Positions 7,373 to 14,297 of a stretch of 21,906 bases of DNA are shown piece after piece (the stretch's first letter is position 1; each line of letters begins with the position of its first letter). The stretch is from contig CAYTGO010000050.1 in assembly GCA_964437425.1 (NCBI GenBank), forward strand, positions 1-21,906. Direction: 5' to 3'. Made by a program: the position numbers and the translations under genes. The notes beneath the pieces were generated by a model. The model searched no databases. It saw only the letters and a list, made by a program, of their open reading frames with translations, and had not been told where the DNA came from. The DNA comes from Scalindua sp964437425 (GTDB lineage Bacteria; Planctomycetota; Brocadiia; Brocadiales; Scalinduaceae).

Positions 7373-8257
7373 ATGAGAAATATGCAAAGGAAAGTTGTAA
7401 CAAAACAGACTATTCAGTCCGCTTACCATTTATTAGAGTCTTGCAAATTGTGTCCGAGGGTATGTAAGGTTAATCGTCTGAATGGTGAAAAGGGGTTCTG
7501 CGGTATTGGAGCAAAGGCGGCTGTCTCTTCCGCAGGGCCGCATTATGGGGAAGAATCAGTACTGGTTGGAAGTGGAGGCTCAGGGACAATATTCTTTGCG
7601 GGGTGTAATCTCGGTTGTGTTTTCTGCCAGAACTACGATATCAGTCAGCTGAGACATGGAAGCGAGGTTGAAATAGACGATGTGGTAAATATGATGATGC
7701 AGTTGCAAGCACGGAGATGTGTAAATATTAATTTTGTCACTCCAACACACGTAATACCTCATATCATTGAATCTGTTTTCCTGGCAAGGGAAAGAGGACT
7801 TACAATTCCAGTTGTTTATAACTGCGGTGGTTATGAATCTGTTGAATCATTACAGCTTCTGGAAGGGACAATTGATATTTACATGCCTGATGCCAAGTAT
7901 CTGAATCATGACTCCTCCAGGGAGTATTCATCTGCGAACGACTATCCTGATGTAATGAAATTGGCTTTGCTGGAAATGTACAAACAGGTTGGAGATTTAG
8001 AAATTAAGGATGGCGTTGCGAATCGAGGGCTGCTGGTACGTCATCTTGTAATGCCGGGCAATGTTGCGTGCAGCAAAGTGATAATTGATTTCCTTGCAAA
8101 AGAAGTCTCCGGAAATACATTTATAAATGTCATGGAACAGTACAGGCCAGCATTCAATGTACACGAATTTCCTGAAATAAACAGACCGGTAACCCGACAG
8201 GAATTCAGTATAGTTTATGAATATGCAAAGAGCCAGGGGCTGAGGCTTTCAACCTGA
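7373..8257 (+). CDS. Radical SAM protein, PflA/COG1313-like, with extra N-terminal cysteines
   Basis: This 294-residue protein resembles the uncharacterised radical SAM group often named pyruvate formate-lyase activating enzyme-like (COG1313, PflX). The [4Fe-4S]-AdoMet motif is C78NLGC82VFC85, preceded by GTIFFAG. An N-terminal set of Cys24, Cys27, Cys31 and Cys43 (SCKLCPRVCKVNR...GFCG) is characteristic of this group and may hold a second cluster or bind metal. Later motifs are INFVTPTHV and VVYNCGGYES. No glycyl radical enzyme lies next to it, so the activase name should not be taken as function. It has no Shine-Dalgarno sequence and appears leaderless. It is convergent with the small lipoprotein gene. 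Confidence 0.85.
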   Translation: MRNMQRKVVTKQTIQSAYHLLESCKLCPRVCKVNRLNGEKGFCGIGAKAAVSSAGPHYGEESVLVGSGGSGTIFFAGCNLGCVFCQNYDISQLRHGSEVEIDDVVNMMMQLQARRCVNINFVTPTHVIPHIIESVFLARERGLTIPVVYNCGGYESVESLQLLEGTIDIYMPDAKYLNHDSSREYSSANDYPDVMKLALLEMYKQVGDLEIKDGVANRGLLVRHLVMPGNVACSKVIIDFLAKEVSGNTFINVMEQYRPAFNVHEFPEINRPVTRQEFSIVYEYAKSQGLRLST

Positions 8258-8264
8258 ATGTCCT

Positions 8265-8549
8265 TTACTTTGTTTCTCCACTATTTTGTGTAGAAGGTAT
8301 TTTATTCTTTTCTGCATCTGCCTTAGCCTTGTCCAGCAGCCTTTGTCTTCTCTTTTCATCTTCAATCATCATCTGATCATCCAGTTCCTCAGTAAGCTTC
8401 TGTGGATCTATTGTAAGATCTTCATTTACACTATCCATAGGAGTTGCCTGAAATTTTGTTGTATATCTCTGGGTTTCACAACCTGATGAAATTAATGCTG
8501 TTGCACATGTGACAGTAACAATGCAAATTAAATATCTAAATTTTGACAC
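8265..8549 (-). CDS. Small predicted lipoprotein of unknown function
   Basis: A 94-residue protein starts with a signal peptide: a short basic region (SKFR), a hydrophobic stretch, and ALISSGC, with Cys24 as the likely lipidated residue. The -3 position is Ser instead of the usual Leu, so the lipobox is imperfect. The mature part is hydrophilic and charged (EEDEKRR-like helix, KAKADAEKNK). The start is GTG at 8549, with a purine-rich GGGGAG about 3 nt upstream. It begins 14 nt after mtnA and is last in the hpnG-purE-mtnA operon. I do not recognise a family. Confidence 0.75.
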   Translation of the reverse strand: MSKFRYLICIVTVTCATALISSGCETQRYTTKFQATPMDSVNEDLTIDPQKLTEELDDQMMIEDEKRRQRLLDKAKADAEKNKIPSTQNSGETK

Positions 8550-8563
8550 GTCTCCCCTCCCCC

Positions 8564-9619
8564 TTAGGAATTATTCCCAATAACACTATTAACTTTTTCA
8601 GTATCCGGATTATGAATTACACCTCTTTCTGTAATAATGGCTTTTATATTTGATGCAGGTGTAACGTCAAATGCAGGATTAAACACTTTAATATCATCCG
8701 GAGCAATCTTATGACCGGCGATAGTGGTAATCTCGTCAGCGTCTCTCTCCTCTATAGGTATCTCTTCACCGGAGGTGATACTCAGATCAAAAGTAGAAGC
8801 AGGTGCTGCAACATAGAATGGTACATTGTGTTGCTTTGCAATTATAGAAAGGCCGTACGTACCTATTTTATTAGCTGCATCACCATTAGCGGCAATTCTG
8901 TCAGCACCAACAATTACACAGTCAATCTTTTTGCTTTTCATGGTATGAGCCGACATATTATCACAAATCAGCGTTACATCAATACCGGCATTTTTCAGTT
9001 CCCAGACTGTCAGTCTGGATCCCTGAAGTAAAGGACGTGTCTCATCTGCATACACACTGATTTTTTTCCCTTTATCCGCTGCCGCAAACATTACTGCCAG
9101 AGCTGTCCCAAAATCACCAGTGGCTAATCCACCGGCATTACAGTGAGTTATTACACAACTGCCCTCTTCTAAAAAAACTTCACCATTTTCACCTATCTTG
9201 CGGCATATCTCTTTATCTTCTTCTAGAATTATCTTTGCCTCATTAAGAAGTATTTCCTTAATCTCTGAAACAGGTTTCTGGCTGTTTTTCTGTGCCGTCT
9301 CTTCCATACGCTTCAAGCCCCAGAATAGATTTACAGCTGTCGGCCTGGAAGAGCCCAGATATGCAGTAACCTCTTTAAACTCTTTGAAGAAAGAGTCAAA
9401 ATCCTCTGATTTATTATCCTTTATCCCTACCACCGCTCCCATTGCTCCGGCGATCCCGATAGCAGGTGCGCCTCTCACCATGAGTGTCTTTATCGCATGA
9501 TAAATACTATCTCTATCATCACAGTAGACGTATTTTAGCTCATTTGGTAAAAGAGTCTGATCTATAATCTTTATCTTTCCATCTATTCCACCTATCCATT
9601 CTATTGTTGGTACCGGCAC
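8564..9619 (-). CDS. mtnA: Methylthioribose-1-phosphate isomerase family protein
   Basis: MtnA converts 5-methylthioribose-1-phosphate to the ribulose form, and related enzymes act on 5-deoxyribose-1-phosphate. The protein has 351 residues. Catalytic Cys160 (THC160NAGGLATGDFGTAL) and Asp240 (VIVGAD240RIAANGDAANKIGTYG) are at the family positions. RGAPAIGIAGAMG and DETRPLLQGSRLT are also present, which separates it from plain eIF2B subunits. The start is GTG at 9619 with AAGGGAGGT about 5 nt before it. It lies in an operon behind hpnG and purE. No further methionine-salvage genes (mtnK, mtnB, mtnC) are in the window, so a role in 5'-deoxyadenosine salvage or hopanoid side-chain processing is possible. 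Confidence 0.92.
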   Translation of the reverse strand: MPVPTIEWIGGIDGKIKIIDQTLLPNELKYVYCDDRDSIYHAIKTLMVRGAPAIGIAGAMGAVVGIKDNKSEDFDSFFKEFKEVTAYLGSSRPTAVNLFWGLKRMEETAQKNSQKPVSEIKEILLNEAKIILEEDKEICRKIGENGEVFLEEGSCVITHCNAGGLATGDFGTALAVMFAAADKGKKISVYADETRPLLQGSRLTVWELKNAGIDVTLICDNMSAHTMKSKKIDCVIVGADRIAANGDAANKIGTYGLSIIAKQHNVPFYVAAPASTFDLSITSGEEIPIEERDADEITTIAGHKIAPDDIKVFNPAFDVTPASNIKAIITERGVIHNPDTEKVNSVIGNNS

Positions 9620-9681
9620 AAAAACCTCCCTTAACTTATTTAATATGTAAGAATCATCAGTGTTGAAAACTCAATGAGACT

Positions 9682-10197
9682 TTACTTTTTTGATTTTTTC
9701 AGTAATTTTTTTACGTTCTTATCTTTTTGAATAACTTTTTCAGCCTGCTTCTTCTTAAAATCAATAATCTTCTTTTTAAGAGCTTTGTCCGCTGTGCTCA
9801 AAATCTGAAGAGCAAGAATAGCCGCGTTCTTTGCACCGGCTTTTCCTATACCTACAGCAGCAACAGGAACACCCCCAGGCATTTGTACTATAGAGTAGAG
9901 GGAATCCAATCCACCCAGATCAGGTGTCAGCATCGGTACTCCTATGACCGGCATAGGCGCCATAGACGCTATTACACCAGCTAGATGCGCAGACCCACCC
10001 GCACCACCGATTATTACTTTATAGCCCTTCTTCTCAGCCGTCATCGCATATTTATGAGCTCGCTGTGGTGTTCTATGGCAGGAGATTACATCAACATCAT
10101 ATTTTACTCCAAATTCATCAAGAACATTAAGCGTCTCCTGCATAGTACTCAGATCAGAGTCACTTCCCATTACAATCCCAATTTTTTTATTCGGCAT
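9682..10197 (-). CDS. purE: N5-carboxyaminoimidazole ribonucleotide mutase (class I PurE)
   Basis: PurE moves the carboxyl group on aminoimidazole ribonucleotide in purine synthesis. It has 171 residues. Motifs are GIVMGSDSDLSTM, VISCHRTPQRAHKYA (substrate/catalytic His), IIGGAGGSAHLAGVIASM and PVIGVPM. The SxHR and AGGxAHL patterns fit class I enzymes, which normally need PurK, not present here. The C-terminus has an unusual lysine-rich tail (KVIQKDKNVKKLLKKSKK) of about 20 residues. The ATG has GGGAGGA upstream. It starts 21 nt after hpnG and is followed 62 nt later by mtnA. Confidence 0.95.
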   Translation of the reverse strand: MPNKKIGIVMGSDSDLSTMQETLNVLDEFGVKYDVDVISCHRTPQRAHKYAMTAEKKGYKVIIGGAGGSAHLAGVIASMAPMPVIGVPMLTPDLGGLDSLYSIVQMPGGVPVAAVGIGKAGAKNAAILALQILSTADKALKKKIIDFKKKQAEKVIQKDKNVKKLLKKSKK

Positions 10198-10218
10198 ACC
10201 GTCCTCCCGACAGTTAAG

Positions 10219-11001
10219 TTAATTAGTGAAATTAGTCTCTATCAATGGAACCAATTTAGTCATGAAGTTAGCCAGATTCTTTGATGCGCGTCTTGTCTGT
10301 TTGTTAAGGCGACTTAATAGTGCCAGCTTTTGAGGGTTCTTCAAAACGCTCAATGCAATGTTTGTCACCTTAACCTTGCCCTCATCAGAAATCATATTGT
10401 CATAATCAAGATGAAGATCATCATCTATATCATCAGATATTGAACGTATTGCTGCAAATCCGACTCCCTTCTCATATGCCACTTTCGCAACTGCCGCACT
10501 CTCCATCTCAACCGCCAGAAAAGAGTTCTGCTCTCCAATCCTTTTTTTTGTACTCGCGTTGTTTATGACCTTGTCAACTGTCAATAGATTGCCAAAATGC
10601 ATCTTCGACTCCGGATCATTACTAAATTGTCTGGCCAATTGAACAATCTCTTCTTTACAGGCGAAATCAAACTCCAGTTGCAACTCCTCATCATCAAAAT
10701 TGCCCTGTCCGGAATAACCGACTCGTTCTGCGACAACCAGATCGCCGACGTTAAGGCCCGGTATTATACCTCCCGCAACACCCGCTGAAATTAACAGATC
10801 AACACTCGTAGACTCCAATAAGCAAGAGGCGGCTTTAATTGCATTGTCTCTGCCAATACCACCTTGAACGAGCGTAAGAGGTCGTCCGTCCATATCACCC
10901 TGATAGAACGGTATTTCATCAATGTTAAACTTCTTAGAAACGTTCATGCAGGCGGCTAAGGGACTTACTTCCTGTCTTATCGCACACAAAACAGCTATCA
11001 T
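10219..11001 (-). CDS. hpnG: Hopanoid-associated nucleoside phosphorylase/nucleosidase (HpnG-like)
   Basis: A phosphorylase-superfamily protein of 260 residues, related to MTA/SAH nucleosidase. It has QGGIGRDNAIKAAS, ISAGVAGGIIPGLNVGDLVV, and the ribose-binding AVEMESAAVAKVAYEKG followed by AIRSISDD. HpnG removes adenine from adenosylhopane, the product of HpnH. The assignment depends on the divergent hpnH neighbour. A generic MTA/5'-deoxyadenosine nucleosidase is the main alternative and would suit the mtnA gene in the same operon. A C-terminal tail of about 35 residues is longer than in small nucleosidases. It is first of the hpnG-purE-mtnA-lipoprotein operon. Confidence 0.8.
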   Translation of the reverse strand: MIAVLCAIRQEVSPLAACMNVSKKFNIDEIPFYQGDMDGRPLTLVQGGIGRDNAIKAASCLLESTSVDLLISAGVAGGIIPGLNVGDLVVAERVGYSGQGNFDDEELQLEFDFACKEEIVQLARQFSNDPESKMHFGNLLTVDKVINNASTKKRIGEQNSFLAVEMESAAVAKVAYEKGVGFAAIRSISDDIDDDLHLDYDNMISDEGKVKVTNIALSVLKNPQKLALLSRLNKQTRRASKNLANFMTKLVPLIETNFTN

Positions 11002-11308
11002 CTTTTGCTCTTGATATAAATGTCAAAAATATTAATTCTTGTAAGAGTTGATCAATTTTCCCGCTGCAAGGAGTCATTACGACTATTTATATCCTGATGA
11101 GCCCAAGGCTGAACTTCGCAAACTCATAAACCTATCAAATCTAGATATTTAAGTCAATTTATTTATTAAATATTCTAGCCAACGAAAGTGCTGCTAATAG
11201 ACGCTAGTGTACTTCTCTTCATGCCTGAATATTCATTCTTTCGTAAACATGACAATTAATGTATAATCAAAAATCCATCAACAATTTCATAATAAAAAGT
11301 ATAAAATA
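11002..11308. other. Divergent intergenic region hpnG/hpnH
   Basis: No gene longer than about 12 codons is supported in these 307 nt. Near the hpnG start lies an imperfect palindrome, TTGATATAAATGTCAA (11011-11026), and further out TTGATCAA (11048-11055), sharing the arms TTGA and TCAA. They could be operators for the divergent pair. A TATAAT (11262-11267) is the best -10 for hpnH, with only a poor -35 (TTCGTA at 16 nt). The remaining sequence is AT-rich without recognisable RNA structure. Confidence 0.4.
11262..11267 (+). promoter_or_regulatory. Candidate -10 box for hpnH
   Basis: A perfect TATAAT lies 41 nt before the hpnH ATG. No good -35 is found at 16-18 nt, so an activator or a different sigma factor might be needed if it is used. 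hpnH has no Shine-Dalgarno sequence, the nucleotides before its ATG being only A and T with one G. Confidence 0.35.
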
Positions 11309-12307
11309 ATGAGAAGTTCACTCAAACAGACATATTCCATTAGTAAATATTTGTTTAAAAACAAAATTTCCTCAGTCAAACGATTTCCCCTTGTAATGAT
11401 GCTGGAGATTACACACAACTGCAATCTTACATGCGAAGGTTGCGGGAGGATTCAGGAATTTAAGGAGACGATGGACAGGAAAATGAGTGTGGAGGAATGC
11501 ATGCACGCCGCTGAGGAGTGTGGAGCACCTGTGGTATCAGTCACCGGAGGAGAGCCTTTCCTTCATCCAGACCTGGATAAAATCGTAAACGGACTAATTG
11601 CAAAGAAACGGCATATTTACCTCTGCACAAATGGAATTACACTGGGGGATTCTTTAGATAACTATTCGCCAAGCCCCTATTTAAACATAAATGTGCATCT
11701 GGACGGAATGGCTGAAACACACGACAGGATCGTTGGAGCTAAAGGTATATTCAAGAAAGCGACGGATTCTATCAGGAAAGCCAAGCAGTTGGGCTTTACT
11801 GTATGCACAAATACAACAATTTTCAAGGAGACCGATCCAAAAGAGATAGAAGAGCTATTCGCATTTCTTACAGAGATTGGAATTGACGGTCTTCTTGTCT
11901 CACCCGGATTCAGCTTTGAGGACAACTCTAATGACGTTTTTATTCAGAAAGAAGAGTTCCACAGAAAATTCAGTTTTATCTACGAACTGTCGAAGAAGTA
12001 CAAGACAATGAACACTCCCATGTATATGAAGTTCCTCATGGGTGAAAGAGACCTGAAGTGCACACCATGGGGTAACCCTACGAGAAACTACCTTGGATGG
12101 AAAGGCCCCTGTTATCTGATCACTGATGCGTATTACAAGACATTCAAGGAGTTGATGGACAATACAGATTGGGACAAATATGGTACTGACAAAGACCCCC
12201 GCTGTAAACATTGCATGGTACACTGCGGATTCGAACCAACAGTAGTTCTGGAGACAGGAAAAAGGCTGAAGGATATTTATGAAATGGCGAAATGGAATTT
12301 CAGCTGA
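11309..12307 (+). CDS. hpnH: Adenosyl-hopene transferase, radical SAM
   Basis: HpnH uses a 5'-deoxyadenosyl radical from SAM to add adenosine to diploptene, making adenosylhopane, the first step of the C35 hopanoid side chain. The protein has 332 residues. The AdoMet cluster motif is C38NLTC42EGC45 after RFPLVMMLEITHN, followed by GGEPFLHPDL. The C-terminal part is strongly HpnH-like: KGPCYLITDAYYKTFKELM, TDWDKYGTDKDPRCKHC and MVHCGFEPTVV, which include the family's extra cysteines. Divergent hpnG supports the role. The squalene-hopene cyclase gene is not in the window. It ends 2 nt from the flippase-like gene on the other strand. Confidence 0.95.
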   Translation: MRSSLKQTYSISKYLFKNKISSVKRFPLVMMLEITHNCNLTCEGCGRIQEFKETMDRKMSVEECMHAAEECGAPVVSVTGGEPFLHPDLDKIVNGLIAKKRHIYLCTNGITLGDSLDNYSPSPYLNINVHLDGMAETHDRIVGAKGIFKKATDSIRKAKQLGFTVCTNTTIFKETDPKEIEELFAFLTEIGIDGLLVSPGFSFEDNSNDVFIQKEEFHRKFSFIYELSKKYKTMNTPMYMKFLMGERDLKCTPWGNPTRNYLGWKGPCYLITDAYYKTFKELMDNTDWDKYGTDKDPRCKHCMVHCGFEPTVVLETGKRLKDIYEMAKWNFS

Positions 12308-12309
12308 TA

Positions 12310-13341
12310 CTAAGCCTGGTCAGATGTCTTTAGCTCTCTATAGAGCAGTATCCCGCCAATAGAAGTGTTGATATAAAGCGTACACAGTCTCCATAAGAAA
12401 GTATAAATAGCGATTACCGGTGATGTTACAAGAGATGACATCAGTACAAGAGAGCTTAACTCCGCAATACCGGAGGCTCCCGGAGTAGGACTGAAATAAC
12501 TGACCAGTGTAATAAACAGTTGAATATACATTACATCAGCTACACTTACGTTGCCACCCAGTCCGGTAATTATGAAATATGGAATTACCAGACGAACAGC
12601 AAAGAAAAGACAAGTGATTAAATAGCTAATAATTAAGGCTATTTTGCCGTGTTTAGCCATTAACAGTATTGATTCCCTGCAACTTACAAGTCCTTCTGCA
12701 AACCTCTTTAGAAAATCCTCTATCTTCCCGTTCTCGTCCTTAATTATTCCTTTATTTTTGAAGTGCGTAAACAGAGTAAACTTCAGATTATTAATTAAGT
12801 GTGTAAAGAGCATGCAGACAATAAAGATTAATGTTGTAATACCTACTCCAACTGAGGCGCTCTTAATCATCAATTGCAGGGAGTGCCCCATTGTAGGAGA
12901 ATTAAACAGGGCGGTTGAAATAAGAGTGGTAATCAGGAAGAACAGAGTACTTACAAAGCATAAAATAGAACCTGCTGAAGCTTGTGAGTAGGGGATTTTA
13001 TCTCTGGAGATAAAATAGATCTGGGCAACACCCCCACCGGTTTGTGATGGTGTTATTGCTCCCATAAAAATATTTGCGTATGCCGCCTTAATTGAAGTAA
13101 TGATTGTAATGTTCGGGTTGATTACACGCATGAGGAAGAAAATACGAACACCGGTAATAATTCCCTCAAACCATGACATAAAAAAGGCAATGCCCAGCAT
13201 AAAAAAACTTATTCCCTGAAAAGGAATATTGAAGGATATGCCACCGTTCTGATACGAGGTGTAGAAAAAAATTCCAAGCTGGGCAGCAAGTGAAATAGCA
13301 ATAAATATCTTTATGCCTAATAGTATTTTTTTTCGATCCAT
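12310..13341 (-). CDS. UPF0104 / flippase-like membrane protein (LPG synthase TM-type)
   Basis: A 343-residue integral membrane protein with about 8 hydrophobic segments. The family motifs are ANIFMGAITPSQTGGGVAQIYF near residue 95 and SYFSPTPGASGIAELSS near residue 290. Members of this superfamily (YbhN, AglD, the transmembrane part of MprF) are linked to lipid or glycolipid translocation, and a hopanoid-associated subgroup (HpnL) exists. Its tail-to-tail position with hpnH, 2 nt apart, is suggestive of a lipid role, but I cannot tell from motifs whether it belongs to the HpnL subgroup. Start ATG at 13341, no strong Shine-Dalgarno sequence. The substrate is unknown. Confidence 0.85.
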   Translation of the reverse strand: MDRKKILLGIKIFIAISLAAQLGIFFYTSYQNGGISFNIPFQGISFFMLGIAFFMSWFEGIITGVRIFFLMRVINPNITIITSIKAAYANIFMGAITPSQTGGGVAQIYFISRDKIPYSQASAGSILCFVSTLFFLITTLISTALFNSPTMGHSLQLMIKSASVGVGITTLIFIVCMLFTHLINNLKFTLFTHFKNKGIIKDENGKIEDFLKRFAEGLVSCRESILLMAKHGKIALIISYLITCLFFAVRLVIPYFIITGLGGNVSVADVMYIQLFITLVSYFSPTPGASGIAELSSLVLMSSLVTSPVIAIYTFLWRLCTLYINTSIGGILLYRELKTSDQA

Positions 13342-13389
13342 TTATTTTATCAGTAGACAGAACGCCCCTCCAAACAAACTGTCATCGAA

Positions 13390-13418
13390 TTACCACAGGT
13401 TCATGATTCATTTATAAT
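13390..13418 (+). promoter_or_regulatory. Candidate promoter with palindrome over the -10
   Basis: TTACCA (13390-13395) and TATAAT (13413-13418) are 17 nt apart; the -10 is perfect and the -35 matches 4 of 6. The -10 is embedded in the palindrome TCATT-TAT-AATGA (13408-13420), a typical place for a repressor site. The ATG of the small ORF begins 8 nt after the -10, so transcription would start at the ATG. Confidence 0.45.
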
Positions 13419-13426
13419 GACATTAC

Positions 13427-13561
13427 ATGATACAACATACAAATACTCGTCTAGAAAAGGATATTAAAGATAAAGATCCTTTTTTTCAAGAATATAATGA
13501 ATCATTATTACTATCAATAAATATAATAATTTATGGTAAGTCCTTTATTACAAGCGCTTAA
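13427..13561 (+). CDS. Possible 44-residue leaderless small protein
   Basis: ATG at 13427 to TAA at 13561 encodes a peptide with a charged first half (LEKDIKDKDPFFQEY) and a hydrophobic second half (LLLSINIIIYGKSF). No Shine-Dalgarno sequence is present, but a promoter with perfect -10 ends 8 nt before the ATG, as for the radical SAM gene. I do not recognise a family. A chance frame in AT-rich DNA remains possible. Confidence 0.3.
   Translation: MIQHTNTRLEKDIKDKDPFFQEYNESLLLSINIIIYGKSFITSA
13494..13508. repeat. Palindrome ATAATGA-A-TCATTAT
   Basis: A perfect 7-bp inverted repeat with a single central base. It resembles a shortened Fur-type site but lacks two central bases of that consensus. 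It lies inside the candidate small ORF, about 180 nt before msrA, and shares its AATGA/TCATT arms with the palindrome at 13408-13420. Possible operator. Confidence 0.35.
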
Positions 13562-13667
13562 TACTTTTATTTGCAATAAGTTACAGGATATGGTATTTTT
13601 TTAGGTTGTTTATTTGGCACAGTAGGCAATTGTAGTGGAAATTGCAGAAAGCTTAAAGTGTAAGATC

Positions 13668-13673
13668 TATAAT
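13668..13673 (+). promoter_or_regulatory. Candidate -10 box for msrA
   Basis: A perfect TATAAT ends 13 nt before the msrA ATG, giving a leader of about 6 nt. The only -35-like word, TTGCAG, is 20 nt upstream, too far for a normal promoter. msrA has no Shine-Dalgarno sequence, which agrees with a very short leader. Confidence 0.35.
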
Positions 13674-13686
13674 TAATGGCTAAAGT

Positions 13687-14220
13687 ATGGATAGTAGTAA
13701 AATTGAAATTGCTCTATTTGCAGGAGGTTGCTTCTGGTGTATGCAGCACCCTTACGACAAACTAAATGGCGTAATTTCAACTACCGTTGGATACACCGGT
13801 GGAAACACGGAAAATCCTACTTATGAGGATGTATGTTCGGGCGAAACCGGTCACACCGAAGCGATTGAGATACAATTTGACCCCTCACAGATCTCTTATT
13901 CTGAGCTACTTGATGTATTCTGGAAGAATATTGATCCAACAACGCCAAACAGACAATTTGCAGATATAGGGTCACAGTACAGAACGGTTATTTTTTACCA
14001 TAATGAAGAGCAAAAACAGATAGCCGAATCATCAAAAGAGGAAATGGGCAAGTCCGGTATACACGGCAGGCCAATCGTTACTGAAATAATCCCGGCATCA
14101 GTTTTTTGCACAGCCGAAGAGTACCATCAAAAGTATTACAAAAAGAGCCCTGACAGATACGATAGATATAAGTCCGGATCAGGAAGAGAAAGATATCTGA
14201 AAAGGACGTGGGGTGAATAA
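13687..14220 (+). CDS. msrA: Peptide-methionine (S)-S-oxide reductase
   Basis: MsrA reduces methionine-S-sulfoxide in oxidised proteins and free methionine, using thioredoxin. It has 177 residues. The catalytic site is FAGGC15FWC18; a Cys replaces the common Gly after the active site, giving a CFWC pair that could form a disulfide. TVGYTGGNTENPTYEDVCSG, GHTEAIEIQFDP and IDPTTPNRQFADIGSQYRT follow in family order. It is transcribed apart from its neighbours, with its own -10 and a possible terminator after it. No msrB is in the window. Confidence 0.95.
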   Translation: MDSSKIEIALFAGGCFWCMQHPYDKLNGVISTTVGYTGGNTENPTYEDVCSGETGHTEAIEIQFDPSQISYSELLDVFWKNIDPTTPNRQFADIGSQYRTVIFYHNEEQKQIAESSKEEMGKSGIHGRPIVTEIIPASVFCTAEEYHQKYYKKSPDRYDRYKSGSGRERYLKRTWGE

Positions 14221-14297
14221 GTCGGAGCATTATTAAAACATATGAATTGTCATGCCAGCATATGGATATGGCAGTGATTGAGTTTTAAAATAAATAC

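Larger units (their letters stand above)
13342..13686. other. Intergenic region with candidate small ORF, palindromes and promoters
   Basis: These 345 nt separate the flippase-like gene and msrA, both reading outward. It holds a promoter-like pair (13390-13418), a 44-codon frame (13427-13561), two palindromes built on AATGA/TCATT (13408-13420 and 13494-13508), and a perfect TATAAT (13668-13673) before msrA. The rest is AT-rich and shows no tRNA or known RNA motif that I can see. Confidence 0.4.

Noticed and set aside
11094..11114. Hammerhead ribozyme-like core (CTGATGA, a GCC/GGC stem, then TGAA) in the hpnG/hpnH gap
   Set aside because: The core words occur in order, but one extra T separates the stem from GAA, the next base is C where A is expected, and neither flank forms the required stems I and III with a cleavage site. 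Probably chance.
11221..11259. 12-codon ORF just before hpnH
   Set aside because: It has no ribosome site and no promoter at the proper distance, and is short enough to be chance.
13494..13508. Fur box
   Set aside because: The palindrome lacks two central bases of the GATAATGATAATCATTATC consensus and stands in front of no iron gene. It is listed only as an unexplained repeat.
13610..13640. Sigma54-like TTGGCAC followed by a GC-containing word upstream of msrA
   Set aside because: The distance between GG and GC is two bases too short for a -24/-12 promoter, and a TATAAT box nearer the gene is a simpler -10.
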